Source: Anaerospora hongkongensis (GTDB lineage Bacteria > Bacillota > Negativicutes > Sporomusales > DSM-15969). Taken from it: DNA of 64,000 nt. Positions 6,804 to 14,476 of this stretch are shown here, piece by piece. The first letter of the stretch is position 1; each line of letters starts with the position of its first letter. The stretch is from the NCBI RefSeq assembly GCF_004339805.1, contig NZ_SLUI01000006.1, positions 105,399 to 169,398 of the forward strand, in the 5' to 3' direction. The notes below the pieces were generated by a model that was given only the letters and a program-made list of their open reading frames with translations, had not been told where the DNA came from and ran no database searches. The position numbers were made by a program, and so were the translations under genes.

Positions 6804-7043
6804 ATGAGTATTGTCCGGGAGCTTTTATTACAGGTGGAGACGGCGATAGCCGCTTTGATTACCGGAGCAGAAGAAATGCAAATTAGTGGTCGAAGATACC
6901 GCAAAACGGATATGGAAAAACTCAGGGTCATGCGTAAAAGCCTGCAGGAAGAGCTCTTTTATGAACAGTTTGCGGCTGGCGGCACAACTCGCGCTTATGC
7001 GGCCTGGCCACTGCGCAAAGGGGGGATTCCCCCTTGGGATTAG
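6804..7043 (+). CDS. gpW-like head-tail connector
   Basis: A 79-aa protein with an N-terminal helix, then I-S-G-R-R-Y-R-K-T-D-M-E-K-L-R-V-M-R-K-S-L-Q-E-E-L. This hairpin-plus-helix layout is seen in lambda gpW, which stabilises packaged DNA and helps join the tail. The position between terminase and portal is the lambda order A-W-B. The ribosome-binding site GGAGG is good. Its last bases overlap the portal start. Confidence 0.75.
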   Translation: MSIVRELLLQVETAIAALITGAEEMQISGRRYRKTDMEKLRVMRKSLQEELFYEQFAAGGTTRAYAAWPLRKGGIPPWD

Positions 7044-8554
7044 GCCAATCGATTGACCGGCTTGTAAGCTGGATATCCCCGAAAGCAGCCTTTGAACGGC
7101 AAGCCTATCGTGAGGCGCTGGACATTAAGCAGCAGCAGGACATGCAGCGGAACTACGATGCCGGCATGCTAGGGCGCTTCAACAGCCGGGCCAATGCCGC
7201 CTGGGGTAGCGGCGAGTTGGTGGACAAGCCCTATCGCCAACGGATTCTTCTGATTGCCCGTGATTTGGAGCGCAACAACGATATTGCCAAATCTATCATT
7301 AATCCGTTTGAGCGCAATGTCATTGGCCTCGGCATTAACGTCCAGGCCAAGACCGACGATGATGCCTTAAATCAAGAACTGGAAGAGGTGTGGAACGAAT
7401 GGTGTGAACAGGAAAATTGTGATGTCACAGGCCAGCTAACCTTTACGGAAATGCAAAGGATGAACTTAAGACGCATGATCGTCGATGGGGATATCGTCGC
7501 GGTCAAAATCCATGATCCACATGCTCCATTTATCCCGTTTCGGCTGCAACTGATTGAGGCAGACATGTTTGACACCACCCTGTTTGAAAACAGCGAGAAC
7601 GGTAATCGAATTTATTCGGGTGTGGAGGTGGATGCCATGCTGCGTCCCGTGGCTTACTGGTTCCAGCAGTCGACGCTGGATCACTATCTTCATAACCTCC
7701 AGTCGCTTAGAATTCCGGCGGATCAGGTGCTGCACCTGTTTACCAAACAGCGGGTTACCCAGGTACGCGGCATGTCGCTGCTGGCGTCTAGCATTGATGC
7801 CATTCAGGACATTGGTGATTACCTGGAGGCCGAGCGAGTTAAGGCGCGGATATCCGCCTGTTTTGCCGCGTACGTCGAAACCACGCCCCAAGGGGTTGCC
7901 GGTCGGCTCGGTCAGATGCCCCAGGATCACCAACGGCAGCGCCGGAATTACCTTGAGCCCGGCATCATCGAGTACCTGCTGCCCGGTGAAAAAATGGATG
8001 TGGCCAGCCCGTCGGGGATCAACAGCAATACCCGCGATTTCGTCCAGACGAATTATCGTATCTCCTCGGCCGGTCAGGGCCTTTCCTATGAGGCGACTAG
8101 CCGCGACGTATCGCAGGTAAACTATTCGTCCGCCCGGCACAGCGCCCTGGAGGACAGAAGGACATATCAGCCGGTGCAGCAGTGGCTGATCAACCATTTT
8201 TCCCGGGCGGTCTATAAAGAGGTTATTACCGCCGCAGTACTGTGCGGCCGGTTGAAGATCCCGGACTTTTTTACTAACCAACGAAAATATATGAAGCACA
8301 AGTGGCTGCCGCCGGGCTGGGATTGGGTGGACCCCCTTAAAGATGTGCAAGCTAGTAAATTAGAATATGCCATGGGGCTGACAACGCTGGAACAGCTTTG
8401 TGCCGAACAGGGCAAGGATTACAAGGATATCATCGAGCAGCAGGCCAGGGAACGGGTGCTCTTAAAAGAAAAGGGGATCAACATCGACGCCGCCACCGGC
8501 GTGGTGAAGATCGCCGAGAAGGAGGAAGACAATGGCGAACAGGACAGGAAATAA
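7034..8554 (+). CDS. Portal protein (lambda gpB family)
   Basis: A 506-aa portal with family landmarks: the R-A-R-x-A-x-x-N-N-like stretch (L-I-A-R-D-L-E-R-N-N-D-I-A-K-S-I-I), W-x-x-W-C (about 116), the R-M-I-V-D-G-D basic-acidic turn (about 150), and H-L-F-x-x-x-R-x-x-Q-x-R-G (about 235). Twelve copies form the ring through which DNA enters. Translation starts at TTG 7034, overlapping the gpW stop, so the two genes are coupled. The C-terminal charged tail overlaps the protease-capsid gene by 23 bp. Confidence 0.93.
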   Translation: MGLGQSIDRLVSWISPKAAFERQAYREALDIKQQQDMQRNYDAGMLGRFNSRANAAWGSGELVDKPYRQRILLIARDLERNNDIAKSIINPFERNVIGLGINVQAKTDDDALNQELEEVWNEWCEQENCDVTGQLTFTEMQRMNLRRMIVDGDIVAVKIHDPHAPFIPFRLQLIEADMFDTTLFENSENGNRIYSGVEVDAMLRPVAYWFQQSTLDHYLHNLQSLRIPADQVLHLFTKQRVTQVRGMSLLASSIDAIQDIGDYLEAERVKARISACFAAYVETTPQGVAGRLGQMPQDHQRQRRNYLEPGIIEYLLPGEKMDVASPSGINSNTRDFVQTNYRISSAGQGLSYEATSRDVSQVNYSSARHSALEDRRTYQPVQQWLINHFSRAVYKEVITAAVLCGRLKIPDFFTNQRKYMKHKWLPPGWDWVDPLKDVQASKLEYAMGLTTLEQLCAEQGKDYKDIIEQQARERVLLKEKGINIDAATGVVKIAEKEEDNGEQDRK

Positions 8555-10805
8555 GAAACGGAGCAGTCTGGATAAGACGTTTTACCGTGAGGCGGTGATT
8601 GAACCGGCCAATATCGACACCAAGAACCGGATTGTACCAGTATCCTTTTCCAGCGACCAGCCGGTACAACGTTACTGGTGGGATGGGGAGGGCTATAACG
8701 AAATACTGGGGCATGCTCAAGGCAACGCTGATTTAACTCGTTTGGGAGATATCGGTGTTGCCTTATTTAATCATGACCCTGCGCAACCCATCGGAAAAGT
8801 GCTTACCCCGATGATTGACAGCAAAGCGATGAGAGGCACGGCAGCGATCCGGTTTGATACCGATGAGGCCAGCGATGTGATCTATCAAAAGGTCTTAAGC
8901 GGCACCTTAAAAGGCGTGTCGGTTGGCTATCGGGTGACTGATTGGGAGACGGTGAAGGAGGGCGAGACTTCGACAGATGGCCTGTATCAAGGACCCTGCG
9001 AAATTGCCCGTAGCTGGGAGCCTTTTGAGATCAGCATTGTGAGTGTACCGGCAGATGCCACTGTGGGCGTTGGACGCAGTATGGACGACTTGCAGCAACT
9101 GATTCAAAAAGCGGTTGCTGCCGTTCTTACCAAACGGCAAAAGGCATTGGTGCCGTTTCGGGCTGACGAAGACGAAGATGACAATGAAGGCCTGGATGAG
9201 GATTTGGAGGACGACGAAGACGAGGGGTGGGACGACGAGGAAGACCGGGATGTCGACGAGGATCAGGATAATAAATTGCTGGATGAAGAGGACGCTGAGG
9301 AAACCACGGAAGATACGGAGGACCTGCACCTTGAGTGCGATTATTTGGCAGGCGACGAGTGCAGCCAAGGAAAATGCCCGGTGGATGGCAGCAACAACTG
9401 CTGCCTGAATTGCGAGGAACAAGGGACGTGTGAAGATGCGTGCCAACCGAAAACGGAGGTATTGAGAAATATGAAGAAAAATAACGCTGGCCGTTCCAAC
9501 GCCGCCTTGCAGGTAGTGCGCAAGCAAGCCGCCAAGGCAGAACGGGTGCGGGTTATGGAAATCCGGGCCATGTTCCGTTCGTTCCGGGAACAAACCGGGC
9601 TGAAAGAAGATACTTTTATTGATAATGGTGTAAGCGTGGAAAAGGCGCGCAAGGCCCTCATGACGGATATTGCCAAACGCAAATCAGCACCTGTGATTCA
9701 GACGCCAGAGATTCGGGTTATTGCCGATGATGAAGATAAATTTCGGGCAGCCGCAATTGATGCTTTAGTTTGGCGGTCGGGATTAAAAGTTGCAAAACCT
9801 GCACCAGGTTTTGAATCCTTACGTTGTGTGAATATGGTTGATTTAGGTCGTCTCGTATATGAACGGAGTACCGGTAAGCGGTTTGACTCATTTGATCGGG
9901 ACTTGTTGGTCCGCGAAATGGTGCAGTCTTCTGTAATATCCAACATCCTGCAAAATGTTGCCGATAAAGCCATGCAGAATGCTTATCAGCTTACGCCTGT
10001 TACCTATCCAATGTGGACCAAGCATGGCGTTTTAAACGACTATAAGCCGGCACTTCGGGCGCAGCTTTCGGAAGTACCTCTGCTTGAAAATGTCGGGAAA
10101 GGAGCGGAATACAAACTCATTACACTGACAGACGCAGGTGAATGGATTCAGCTTTCTAAACGCGGTAATTTGTTCACTATCACCCGCGAGGATATCTTAA
10201 ATGACGATATGCATGCTCTGGTGGATTTCCCAGCTCGCTGGGCTACTGCGGCCCGAATGACTATCAATCAGGATGTATACCAGACGTTGACTGCCAATCC
10301 GAAAATGGGGTATGACAATACACCTATTTTTGACCCAACCCACAACAATATAGCAACGACTTTGAAAAAGGCACCTTCTAAAGATTCACTTCAAGCCGCT
10401 ATTCAGGCGATGATGCTGCAGACCGGTTTAAAAACGGCGACGCCACTCAATATCCGGCCCAAGTTTATGCTAACTCCTGTGGCATTGATGTTTGCATCAA
10501 AGCAACTCCTACAATCTGCCGCTGATCCGGCCGCGCCAAATGCCGGAGCAGTCAATGTCCTGCATGACATTGTGACCATGATTACCGATCCACTTCTTGA
10601 TGTGGTTAATCCCTCGGCTTGGTATCTGGCTGCTGATCCAGCGATTACCGATACAATTGAGGTAGCCTTCTTAAATGGACAGGATACGCCGTATATTGAG
10701 CAGCAAAGTGGTTTCCAGGTAGACGGTTTTACCTATAAAATCCGCATCGAGTATGGTGTCAAGGCGCTTGATTGGCGCGGACTGTATATGAATCCCGGTA
10801 AATAA
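8532..10805 (+). CDS. Prohead protease and major capsid protein fusion
   Basis: A 757-aa polyprotein. Residues 1-180 are an HK97-type (S78) prohead protease with the catalytic His in L-F-N-H-D and Ser in K-G-V-S-V-G-Y. Residues 200-265 are extremely acidic, scaffold-like. Residues about 268-306 hold nine cysteines (C-D-Y, D-E-C, K-C-P, N-C-C, N-C, T-C, A-C). A basic coiled segment follows, then the capsid domain (about 400-757) with Mu gpT-like features such as F-D-P-T-H-N-N. Protease-capsid fusions are known in Firmicute phages; the cysteine cluster is unusual. An internal ribosome-binding site and ATG at 9471 could give a free 444-aa capsid chain. Confidence 0.9.
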   Translation: MANRTGNKKRSSLDKTFYREAVIEPANIDTKNRIVPVSFSSDQPVQRYWWDGEGYNEILGHAQGNADLTRLGDIGVALFNHDPAQPIGKVLTPMIDSKAMRGTAAIRFDTDEASDVIYQKVLSGTLKGVSVGYRVTDWETVKEGETSTDGLYQGPCEIARSWEPFEISIVSVPADATVGVGRSMDDLQQLIQKAVAAVLTKRQKALVPFRADEDEDDNEGLDEDLEDDEDEGWDDEEDRDVDEDQDNKLLDEEDAEETTEDTEDLHLECDYLAGDECSQGKCPVDGSNNCCLNCEEQGTCEDACQPKTEVLRNMKKNNAGRSNAALQVVRKQAAKAERVRVMEIRAMFRSFREQTGLKEDTFIDNGVSVEKARKALMTDIAKRKSAPVIQTPEIRVIADDEDKFRAAAIDALVWRSGLKVAKPAPGFESLRCVNMVDLGRLVYERSTGKRFDSFDRDLLVREMVQSSVISNILQNVADKAMQNAYQLTPVTYPMWTKHGVLNDYKPALRAQLSEVPLLENVGKGAEYKLITLTDAGEWIQLSKRGNLFTITREDILNDDMHALVDFPARWATAARMTINQDVYQTLTANPKMGYDNTPIFDPTHNNIATTLKKAPSKDSLQAAIQAMMLQTGLKTATPLNIRPKFMLTPVALMFASKQLLQSAADPAAPNAGAVNVLHDIVTMITDPLLDVVNPSAWYLAADPAITDTIEVAFLNGQDTPYIEQQSGFQVDGFTYKIRIEYGVKALDWRGLYMNPGK
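9455..9473 (+). promoter_or_regulatory. Internal ribosome-binding site and start codon for the capsid part
   Basis: GGAGG (9455-9459) precedes an in-frame ATG (9471) just after the cysteine-rich linker and exactly where the basic delta-like region begins. It may let capsid subunits be made in excess over the protease. The 11-nt spacing is slightly long. Confidence 0.4.
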
Positions 10806-10830
10806 ATAGAAAAAGCGAGGTAATGTTCAC

Positions 10831-11172
10831 ATGACTCCGCAATTTGTTTTTACCCAGCAAGGCGATATCATAGATTTCACCAACACTACGGACAATCCCA
10901 TTCTTCCAGGCAATCCGGTGCCCTTGGCCGGCGCTTTCGGTATTGTCACCGGCAATGGAATTGCGCCAGGCGCAACCGGCCCGGTGGTCGTGCGCGGTGT
11001 TTTCCTGGGGCCGGCCAATCCGGCGGTCGCATACGGCCAGGGCGACAAGCTATACTGGGACCCGGCCAATCACTGGCTCACCAATAACGCGACGGACACC
11101 GTCTACGCCGGTTATGCCGTGCAGGCCAAAAGCACCGGTACCGGCAGCGGGTATGTAAAACTGCATTTCTAA
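10831..11172 (+). CDS. Capsid decoration-like protein (DUF2190 family)
   Basis: A 113-aa protein rich in beta strands, glycine and proline. It opens F-V-F-T-Q-Q-G-D-I-I-D-F-T-N and has internal V-V-V-R-G-V-F, then Q-G-D-K-L-Y-W-D and A-G-Y-A-V-Q-A. This matches the DUF2190 pattern of small proteins encoded just after major capsid genes, which stabilise the capsid surface. A hairpin follows it, so it may be made in higher amounts than the downstream joining proteins. Confidence 0.8.
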   Translation: MTPQFVFTQQGDIIDFTNTTDNPILPGNPVPLAGAFGIVTGNGIAPGATGPVVVRGVFLGPANPAVAYGQGDKLYWDPANHWLTNNATDTVYAGYAVQAKSTGTGSGYVKLHF

Positions 11173-11175
11173 CAG

Positions 11176-11207
11176 TAAAAGGGCCGCACCGGCCCTTTAT
11201 TCTTTAT
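11176..11207 (+). terminator. Hairpin between the head and head-tail genes
   Basis: AAAGGGCCG and CGGCCCTTT form a 9-bp stem with a three-base loop, followed by a T-rich but interrupted tract. Probably a partial terminator that lowers expression of the downstream genes. Confidence 0.6.
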
Positions 11208-11224
11208 AAGGAGGTGAGGTAACT

Positions 11225-11512
11225 ATGGCGGTTTATGAAACCACTGTGCTGACCAACCGGATGCCGCTTAGAAAACTGATCACGGCAGCCATTACCGGCA
11301 CACTGGAGGATACACTGGTCTTTTCGCAGGCCATGACGCGGTTTGTGGCTCATAATACCGGCACAGAGCCTTTAACCTTTTCGATCAACGGCGACCCGGA
11401 CCTGACCGATACTTTAGCGGCGGGAGAGGCGATTGACGATGAATTTCCGGAGTTTGATCACGTGATCCTAAGCGGCACAGTCGGCTCCGCCTACAAAGTG
11501 AGGGTGGGGTAA
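11225..11512 (+). CDS. Small virion-associated protein of unknown function
   Basis: A 95-aa protein, probably all-beta: T-R-F-V-A-H-N-T-G-T-E-P-L-T-F-S-I-N-G-D-P and D-H-V-I-L-S-G-T-V-G-S-A-Y-K-V-R-V-G. The N-A/G-x-E-P-L-x-F pattern resembles jelly-roll-like add-on proteins of virions, but I cannot name a family. It sits between the decoration and head-tail joining genes, has a strong GGAGG site, and its stop overlaps the next ATG. Confidence 0.6.
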   Translation: MAVYETTVLTNRMPLRKLITAAITGTLEDTLVFSQAMTRFVAHNTGTEPLTFSINGDPDLTDTLAAGEAIDDEFPEFDHVILSGTVGSAYKVRVG

Positions 11513-11832
11513 TGTCGATTAAAGAGCAAATCGCCAGGGATAACGCCATATTTTTAGACTTGGACGCCTTTGCCGAACTCATCCTTTATAACGGCAGACA
11601 AATTCCGGCGGTTGTCACCCTGGGCGATTCAGCCATGCGGGGCAACACCTTTGAAACCAAAGGAAGCTCCGCCGTGGCGACGCTCCAGATCGCGGCCAGC
11701 GATGTGCCCAGCCCCGATACCGGCGATCAAGTCGTCTATCAGTCTGCTACCTGGGAAGTTACGAATATCCTGGAATCCGACAGCGCCATGCACTTGGTCC
11801 AGATGATTTGCCAAGCGAGTCCCTGGTCATGA
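11512..11832 (+). CDS. Head-tail joining protein (lambda FII-like)
   Basis: A 106-aa protein of FII size and layout: an N-terminal amphipathic helix (E-Q-I-A-R-D-N-A-I-F-L), then strands ending G-D-Q-V-V-Y-Q-S-A-T-W-E-V-T-N-I-L-E-S-D. The G-D-x-h-x-x-x-x-x-W-x-V pattern is typical of FII/gp5-like joining proteins that complete the head for tail attachment. Its position after the decoration gene fits. Confidence 0.65.
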   Translation: MSIKEQIARDNAIFLDLDAFAELILYNGRQIPAVVTLGDSAMRGNTFETKGSSAVATLQIAASDVPSPDTGDQVVYQSATWEVTNILESDSAMHLVQMICQASPWS

Positions 11833-12416
11833 TCAATGTTGATTTTTATCTGATTGACGGGGCGACGCCGTGGCTGGAATACATGGCGACAACCAAACCG
11901 GACTGGCTGCGAAAAGCCTTAAAATCCTTCGGCTGGTATTCCCAGCAGCAAATCAAGGCCGGCATTAAGAGCCGCGCCCCTGGTGGCCGGGCATATGCCG
12001 AATTTATGCCGCCCGATATGCGGGCCAGGCTGGAAGCCGTGTTCGGGAATAGCCCTAAGAAGCGTTACAGCCCGCTCGGCAAATTGGTGAACGCCGTGGG
12101 CTATGAATTCGATGCGGGTAAGCAGATTGTGCGTGTTGGCTGGCTGTCGGACTCCGCCGTTAGGCTGGGGGAAAATATTGAGCAAGGGTATAGCAAGGCG
12201 ATCACCGACAAAATGCGCCGCTATTTCTGGGCTGCCGGCGTGTCGCTGTCCGCTAAGAGCGAGATTAACGTTGCCGCCCGGCATACCTTCGGGCCGATGC
12301 AGGCCATTTTGGCCCCCAAGGCAGCGGCGCATATCGAGGACAAGATTCTGGAGTACGCCAGAACCGGCGCGCCACCGTCGCGCAAGCAAACCAGAAAATA
12401 CCGGGTAAGGGGCTAA
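11829..12416 (+). CDS. Minor tail protein, gpZ-like
   Basis: A 195-aa basic protein with W-L-R-K-A-L-K-S-F-G-W-Y near the start and R-Y-F-W-A-A-G, K-x-E-I-N-V-A-A-R followed by a C-terminal basic tail. It lies between the joining protein and the tail-terminator candidate, the place of lambda Z. ATG 11829 overlaps the preceding stop as ATGA, better than the upstream in-frame TTG. The assignment rests mainly on order and size. Confidence 0.55.
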   Translation: MINVDFYLIDGATPWLEYMATTKPDWLRKALKSFGWYSQQQIKAGIKSRAPGGRAYAEFMPPDMRARLEAVFGNSPKKRYSPLGKLVNAVGYEFDAGKQIVRVGWLSDSAVRLGENIEQGYSKAITDKMRRYFWAAGVSLSAKSEINVAARHTFGPMQAILAPKAAAHIEDKILEYARTGAPPSRKQTRKYRVRG

Positions 12417-12419
12417 GCG

Positions 12420-12896
12420 ATGTTTCCGACAATCCCTATTACAGTTTTTATTCAGAAATGGCGGGACGCTATCGCTGGTAGCGCCGCCATTTCGTCTTTT
12501 TGCATGCAAAAGTATCACAAGCCGCTGTCCCTGTACGTGGGGATCGACGGCAAAAAGCCGCCAAACGATAAAAACTGCCCGCTGGTGATTGTCTTTCCCG
12601 GCGGCAAAGTGGAAGGCGGCGGCGAGGAGGTATGCCGCTATACCGGCAGTATTGGCTGGTCCATCATCCAGCCCCAGGTCACCCAGCGGGACGGGATCAC
12701 CGAAAATACCGGCTTGTTTGAGGCCGACGAACTGGGGCAGCTCATCCTGACTACTATCGCCGAAATCAACCCGTCCTACCCGGTGACGCACGTGGAGTAT
12801 TCCTTCGAGAGTAACGACTTTTTTCCTCAATTTCCCGGCCGGATGGACGTTACCATCCAGGTTCCGGTACGAATGGGAACGCAAATTACCTACTAG
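12420..12896 (+). CDS. Tail terminator-like protein (gpU position)
   Basis: A 158-aa protein with an N-terminal helix (F-I-Q-K-W-R-D-A-I-A), a C-P-L-V-I-V-F-P-G-G strand and T-Q-R-D-G-I-T-E-N-T-G preceding a helix. This order is seen in gpU-like proteins that cap the tail tube at the head-proximal end. It directly precedes the tube gene, as expected. Similarity is judged by eye. Confidence 0.55.
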   Translation: MFPTIPITVFIQKWRDAIAGSAAISSFCMQKYHKPLSLYVGIDGKKPPNDKNCPLVIVFPGGKVEGGGEEVCRYTGSIGWSIIQPQVTQRDGITENTGLFEADELGQLILTTIAEINPSYPVTHVEYSFESNDFFPQFPGRMDVTIQVPVRMGTQITY

Positions 12897-12912
12897 AGAG
12901 GGGGAAGGAAAT

Positions 12913-13869
12913 ATGATTCAGGCCCAAGGCTACCGAGGGCGGCTGGCGTTGGCTTATGAAACGGCCTATGGTGTCACACCGCCCAGCCCCAGCGGCTTTA
13001 TCCTGCCAATCACTAGTTCAAAAATCACGGCCAAGCAATCGCTGATTGAAGATAAAACCATTCGCGGCGTGCGGGATGTAGCACCGCCGGGAATGGGTAA
13101 TATCGACGTACAAGGGCCGGTGGTGGTGCCAGTCGATGAAATTAACATTGGCTATTGGCTGAAAGGATTATTTGGCAGCCCGGATACAACCGACAGTGGT
13201 ACTTCGCCGTATACGCACACTTTTAAGCCAGGCTTTTCGCAGCCCAGCCTTTGCCTGGAACAGCAGTTCCCGGATATCGGGCAATATTTTTTATATAACG
13301 GCTGCAAAGTATCCAAGTTCAGTACGGCTTTTGAGGTGAGCAATCAAGACCTGCAGGCGACCATCGATATCATGGGAGGCAAAGAGACGCTGGCAACGGC
13401 GTCTTTTTTAGTAGAACCCATCATAAGGCCCATGAGTAAATTCGGAGCTTTTATGGCATCAATCTTAGACGATGGCCAGCTTCTAGCCAATGTGACCAAG
13501 GTGGAGCTGACCGTCGATACCGGCCTGGATGGCAGCGTCTATACGCTGGGGGGCGGCGGTTTTCGCGGCTCACTGCCGGAAGGAATGCTGGCCGTGACCG
13601 GCACGGTAACCGCCATTTTTGATTCAATGGCGCTCCTAAATAAAGCGGTCGCCGGGGCGACCTCGTCCATTGAACTCAATCTCAGCAATCCCTTGAGCGG
13701 CAGCAGCCTGAACATTTTGCTGCCGGAGATCATCTACGAGCGGACTTCGCCTGGCATTGACGGGCCGAAGGGGGTTTCCATTTCCCTGCCGTTTCGGGCG
13801 TTTTACAACACCAACGCCAGCGGCGTGTCCATTGTGGCCACGCTGACAAACTCAGAACCAACCTATTAA
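12913..13869 (+). CDS. Major tail tube protein
   Basis: A 318-aa protein starting G-Y-R-G-R-L-A-L-A-Y-E-T-A-Y-G-V-T-P, a common opening of tube proteins of the phage_tube_2 type (G-x-x-x-x-L-x-x-x-x-E-x-x-x-G). A G-P-V-V-V-P-V-D-E-I-N-I-G-Y-W-L-K-G-L-F-like strand and P-Y-T-H-T-F follow; these also occur in the family. The length and the downstream frameshifted G/GT pair support the assignment. Hexamers of such proteins stack to form the tail tube. Confidence 0.85.
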   Translation: MIQAQGYRGRLALAYETAYGVTPPSPSGFILPITSSKITAKQSLIEDKTIRGVRDVAPPGMGNIDVQGPVVVPVDEINIGYWLKGLFGSPDTTDSGTSPYTHTFKPGFSQPSLCLEQQFPDIGQYFLYNGCKVSKFSTAFEVSNQDLQATIDIMGGKETLATASFLVEPIIRPMSKFGAFMASILDDGQLLANVTKVELTVDTGLDGSVYTLGGGGFRGSLPEGMLAVTGTVTAIFDSMALLNKAVAGATSSIELNLSNPLSGSSLNILLPEIIYERTSPGIDGPKGVSISLPFRAFYNTNASGVSIVATLTNSEPTY

Positions 13870-13882
13870 GGAGGATGTATGT

Positions 13883-14149
13883 ATGTCTAAGATTACTTTG
13901 CCTGCAGCCCGCAGCTTAAACCGCCGGGAACGGAAAGCACTGAAAGCCGCTGGGGCCGACCCGCAGTTTCGCCCAGATGGTGCGACCATTGCCGAACTGA
14001 ATGACCGGATTGTCGAGTTTATCTCGAAAGAAATTTACCACATTGACGGCCCGGAATACGACGAAGTGCCGTACGCCGACTTTATTGCCCTGGCCGACAA
14101 AACCTACCGTCTGACCTATGCGCTGGCTGACGACGTAAAAAACTCGTAA
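13883..14149 (+). CDS. Tail assembly chaperone, short form (gpG-like)
   Basis: An 88-aa protein made when ribosomes stay in frame to the TAA at 14147. It carries an N-terminal basic helix (R-S-L-N-R-R-E-R-K-A-L-K-A-A-G) and a Y-D-E-V-P-Y-A-D-F-I-A-L-A-D-K-T-Y-R-L-T helix. It sits between tube and tape measure genes, the lambda G position. The A-AAA-AAC heptamer four codons before its stop lets some ribosomes continue into the T extension. GGAGG at 13870 precedes ATG 13883. Confidence 0.85.
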   Translation: MSKITLPAARSLNRRERKALKAAGADPQFRPDGATIAELNDRIVEFISKEIYHIDGPEYDEVPYADFIALADKTYRLTYALADDVKNS

Positions 14150-14475
14150 GCGTCTGGCAGTGGCATGCTGACGGACGCGCTGACTATTGCCAGGACTGCG
14201 CTCTTTTAAAGAAAAACACCGATTGCGACACCTGCGAAGGCAGGCAGCCGGCGGTATGCGAAGTCAACCGGCCGGCCTGGACCCTATGGACCCTGATGTC
14301 CACCCAGTGGCGGGTGGGAATGAGCGGTCCCGTTGGGCTTGACTATGGGGCTACCCAGCAATTGGCCCGGCTATATGAAATCAACTTGACGCCGGGAGTA
14401 ATGACCAAGCTCCGGGCGCTGGAAGCCTTGGTCTTACAAAAGGCTTGGGATGCATCCGGCGGAAAGGGGCGGTAA
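13883..14475 (+). CDS. Tail assembly chaperone, frameshifted long form (gpGT-like, DUF1799 extension)
   Basis: A -1 shift at A-AAA-AAC (14137-14143) joins 87 residues of the short form to 110 residues read to the TAA at 14473, giving 197 aa. The extension has no start codon or ribosome-binding site of its own. It contains C-Q-D-C, D-C-D-T-C and later W-T-L-W-T-L, Q-W-R-V-G-M-S-G-P and G-L-D-Y, features of the DUF1799 family found at this position in many phages. The long form is thought to hold the tape measure protein and recruit tube subunits. This reading explains the otherwise empty 300 bp. Confidence 0.85.
14137..14178 (+). promoter_or_regulatory. Programmed -1 ribosomal frameshift signal
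   Basis: The heptamer AAAAAAC is aligned to the zero frame as A-AAA-AAC. Six bases downstream a stem GCGTC/GACGC (14150-14154 with 14174-14178) encloses an inner CAG/CTG pair with symmetric 3-nt internal loops. Slippery site, spacer length and downstream structure all fit known signals. Confidence 0.85.
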
Positions 14476-14476
14476 C

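Noticed and set aside
7466..8350. Minus-strand open frame of 294 aa inside the portal gene
   Set aside because: It lies fully within a well-supported portal gene, is a shadow of the plus-strand codons, and has no initiation signal.
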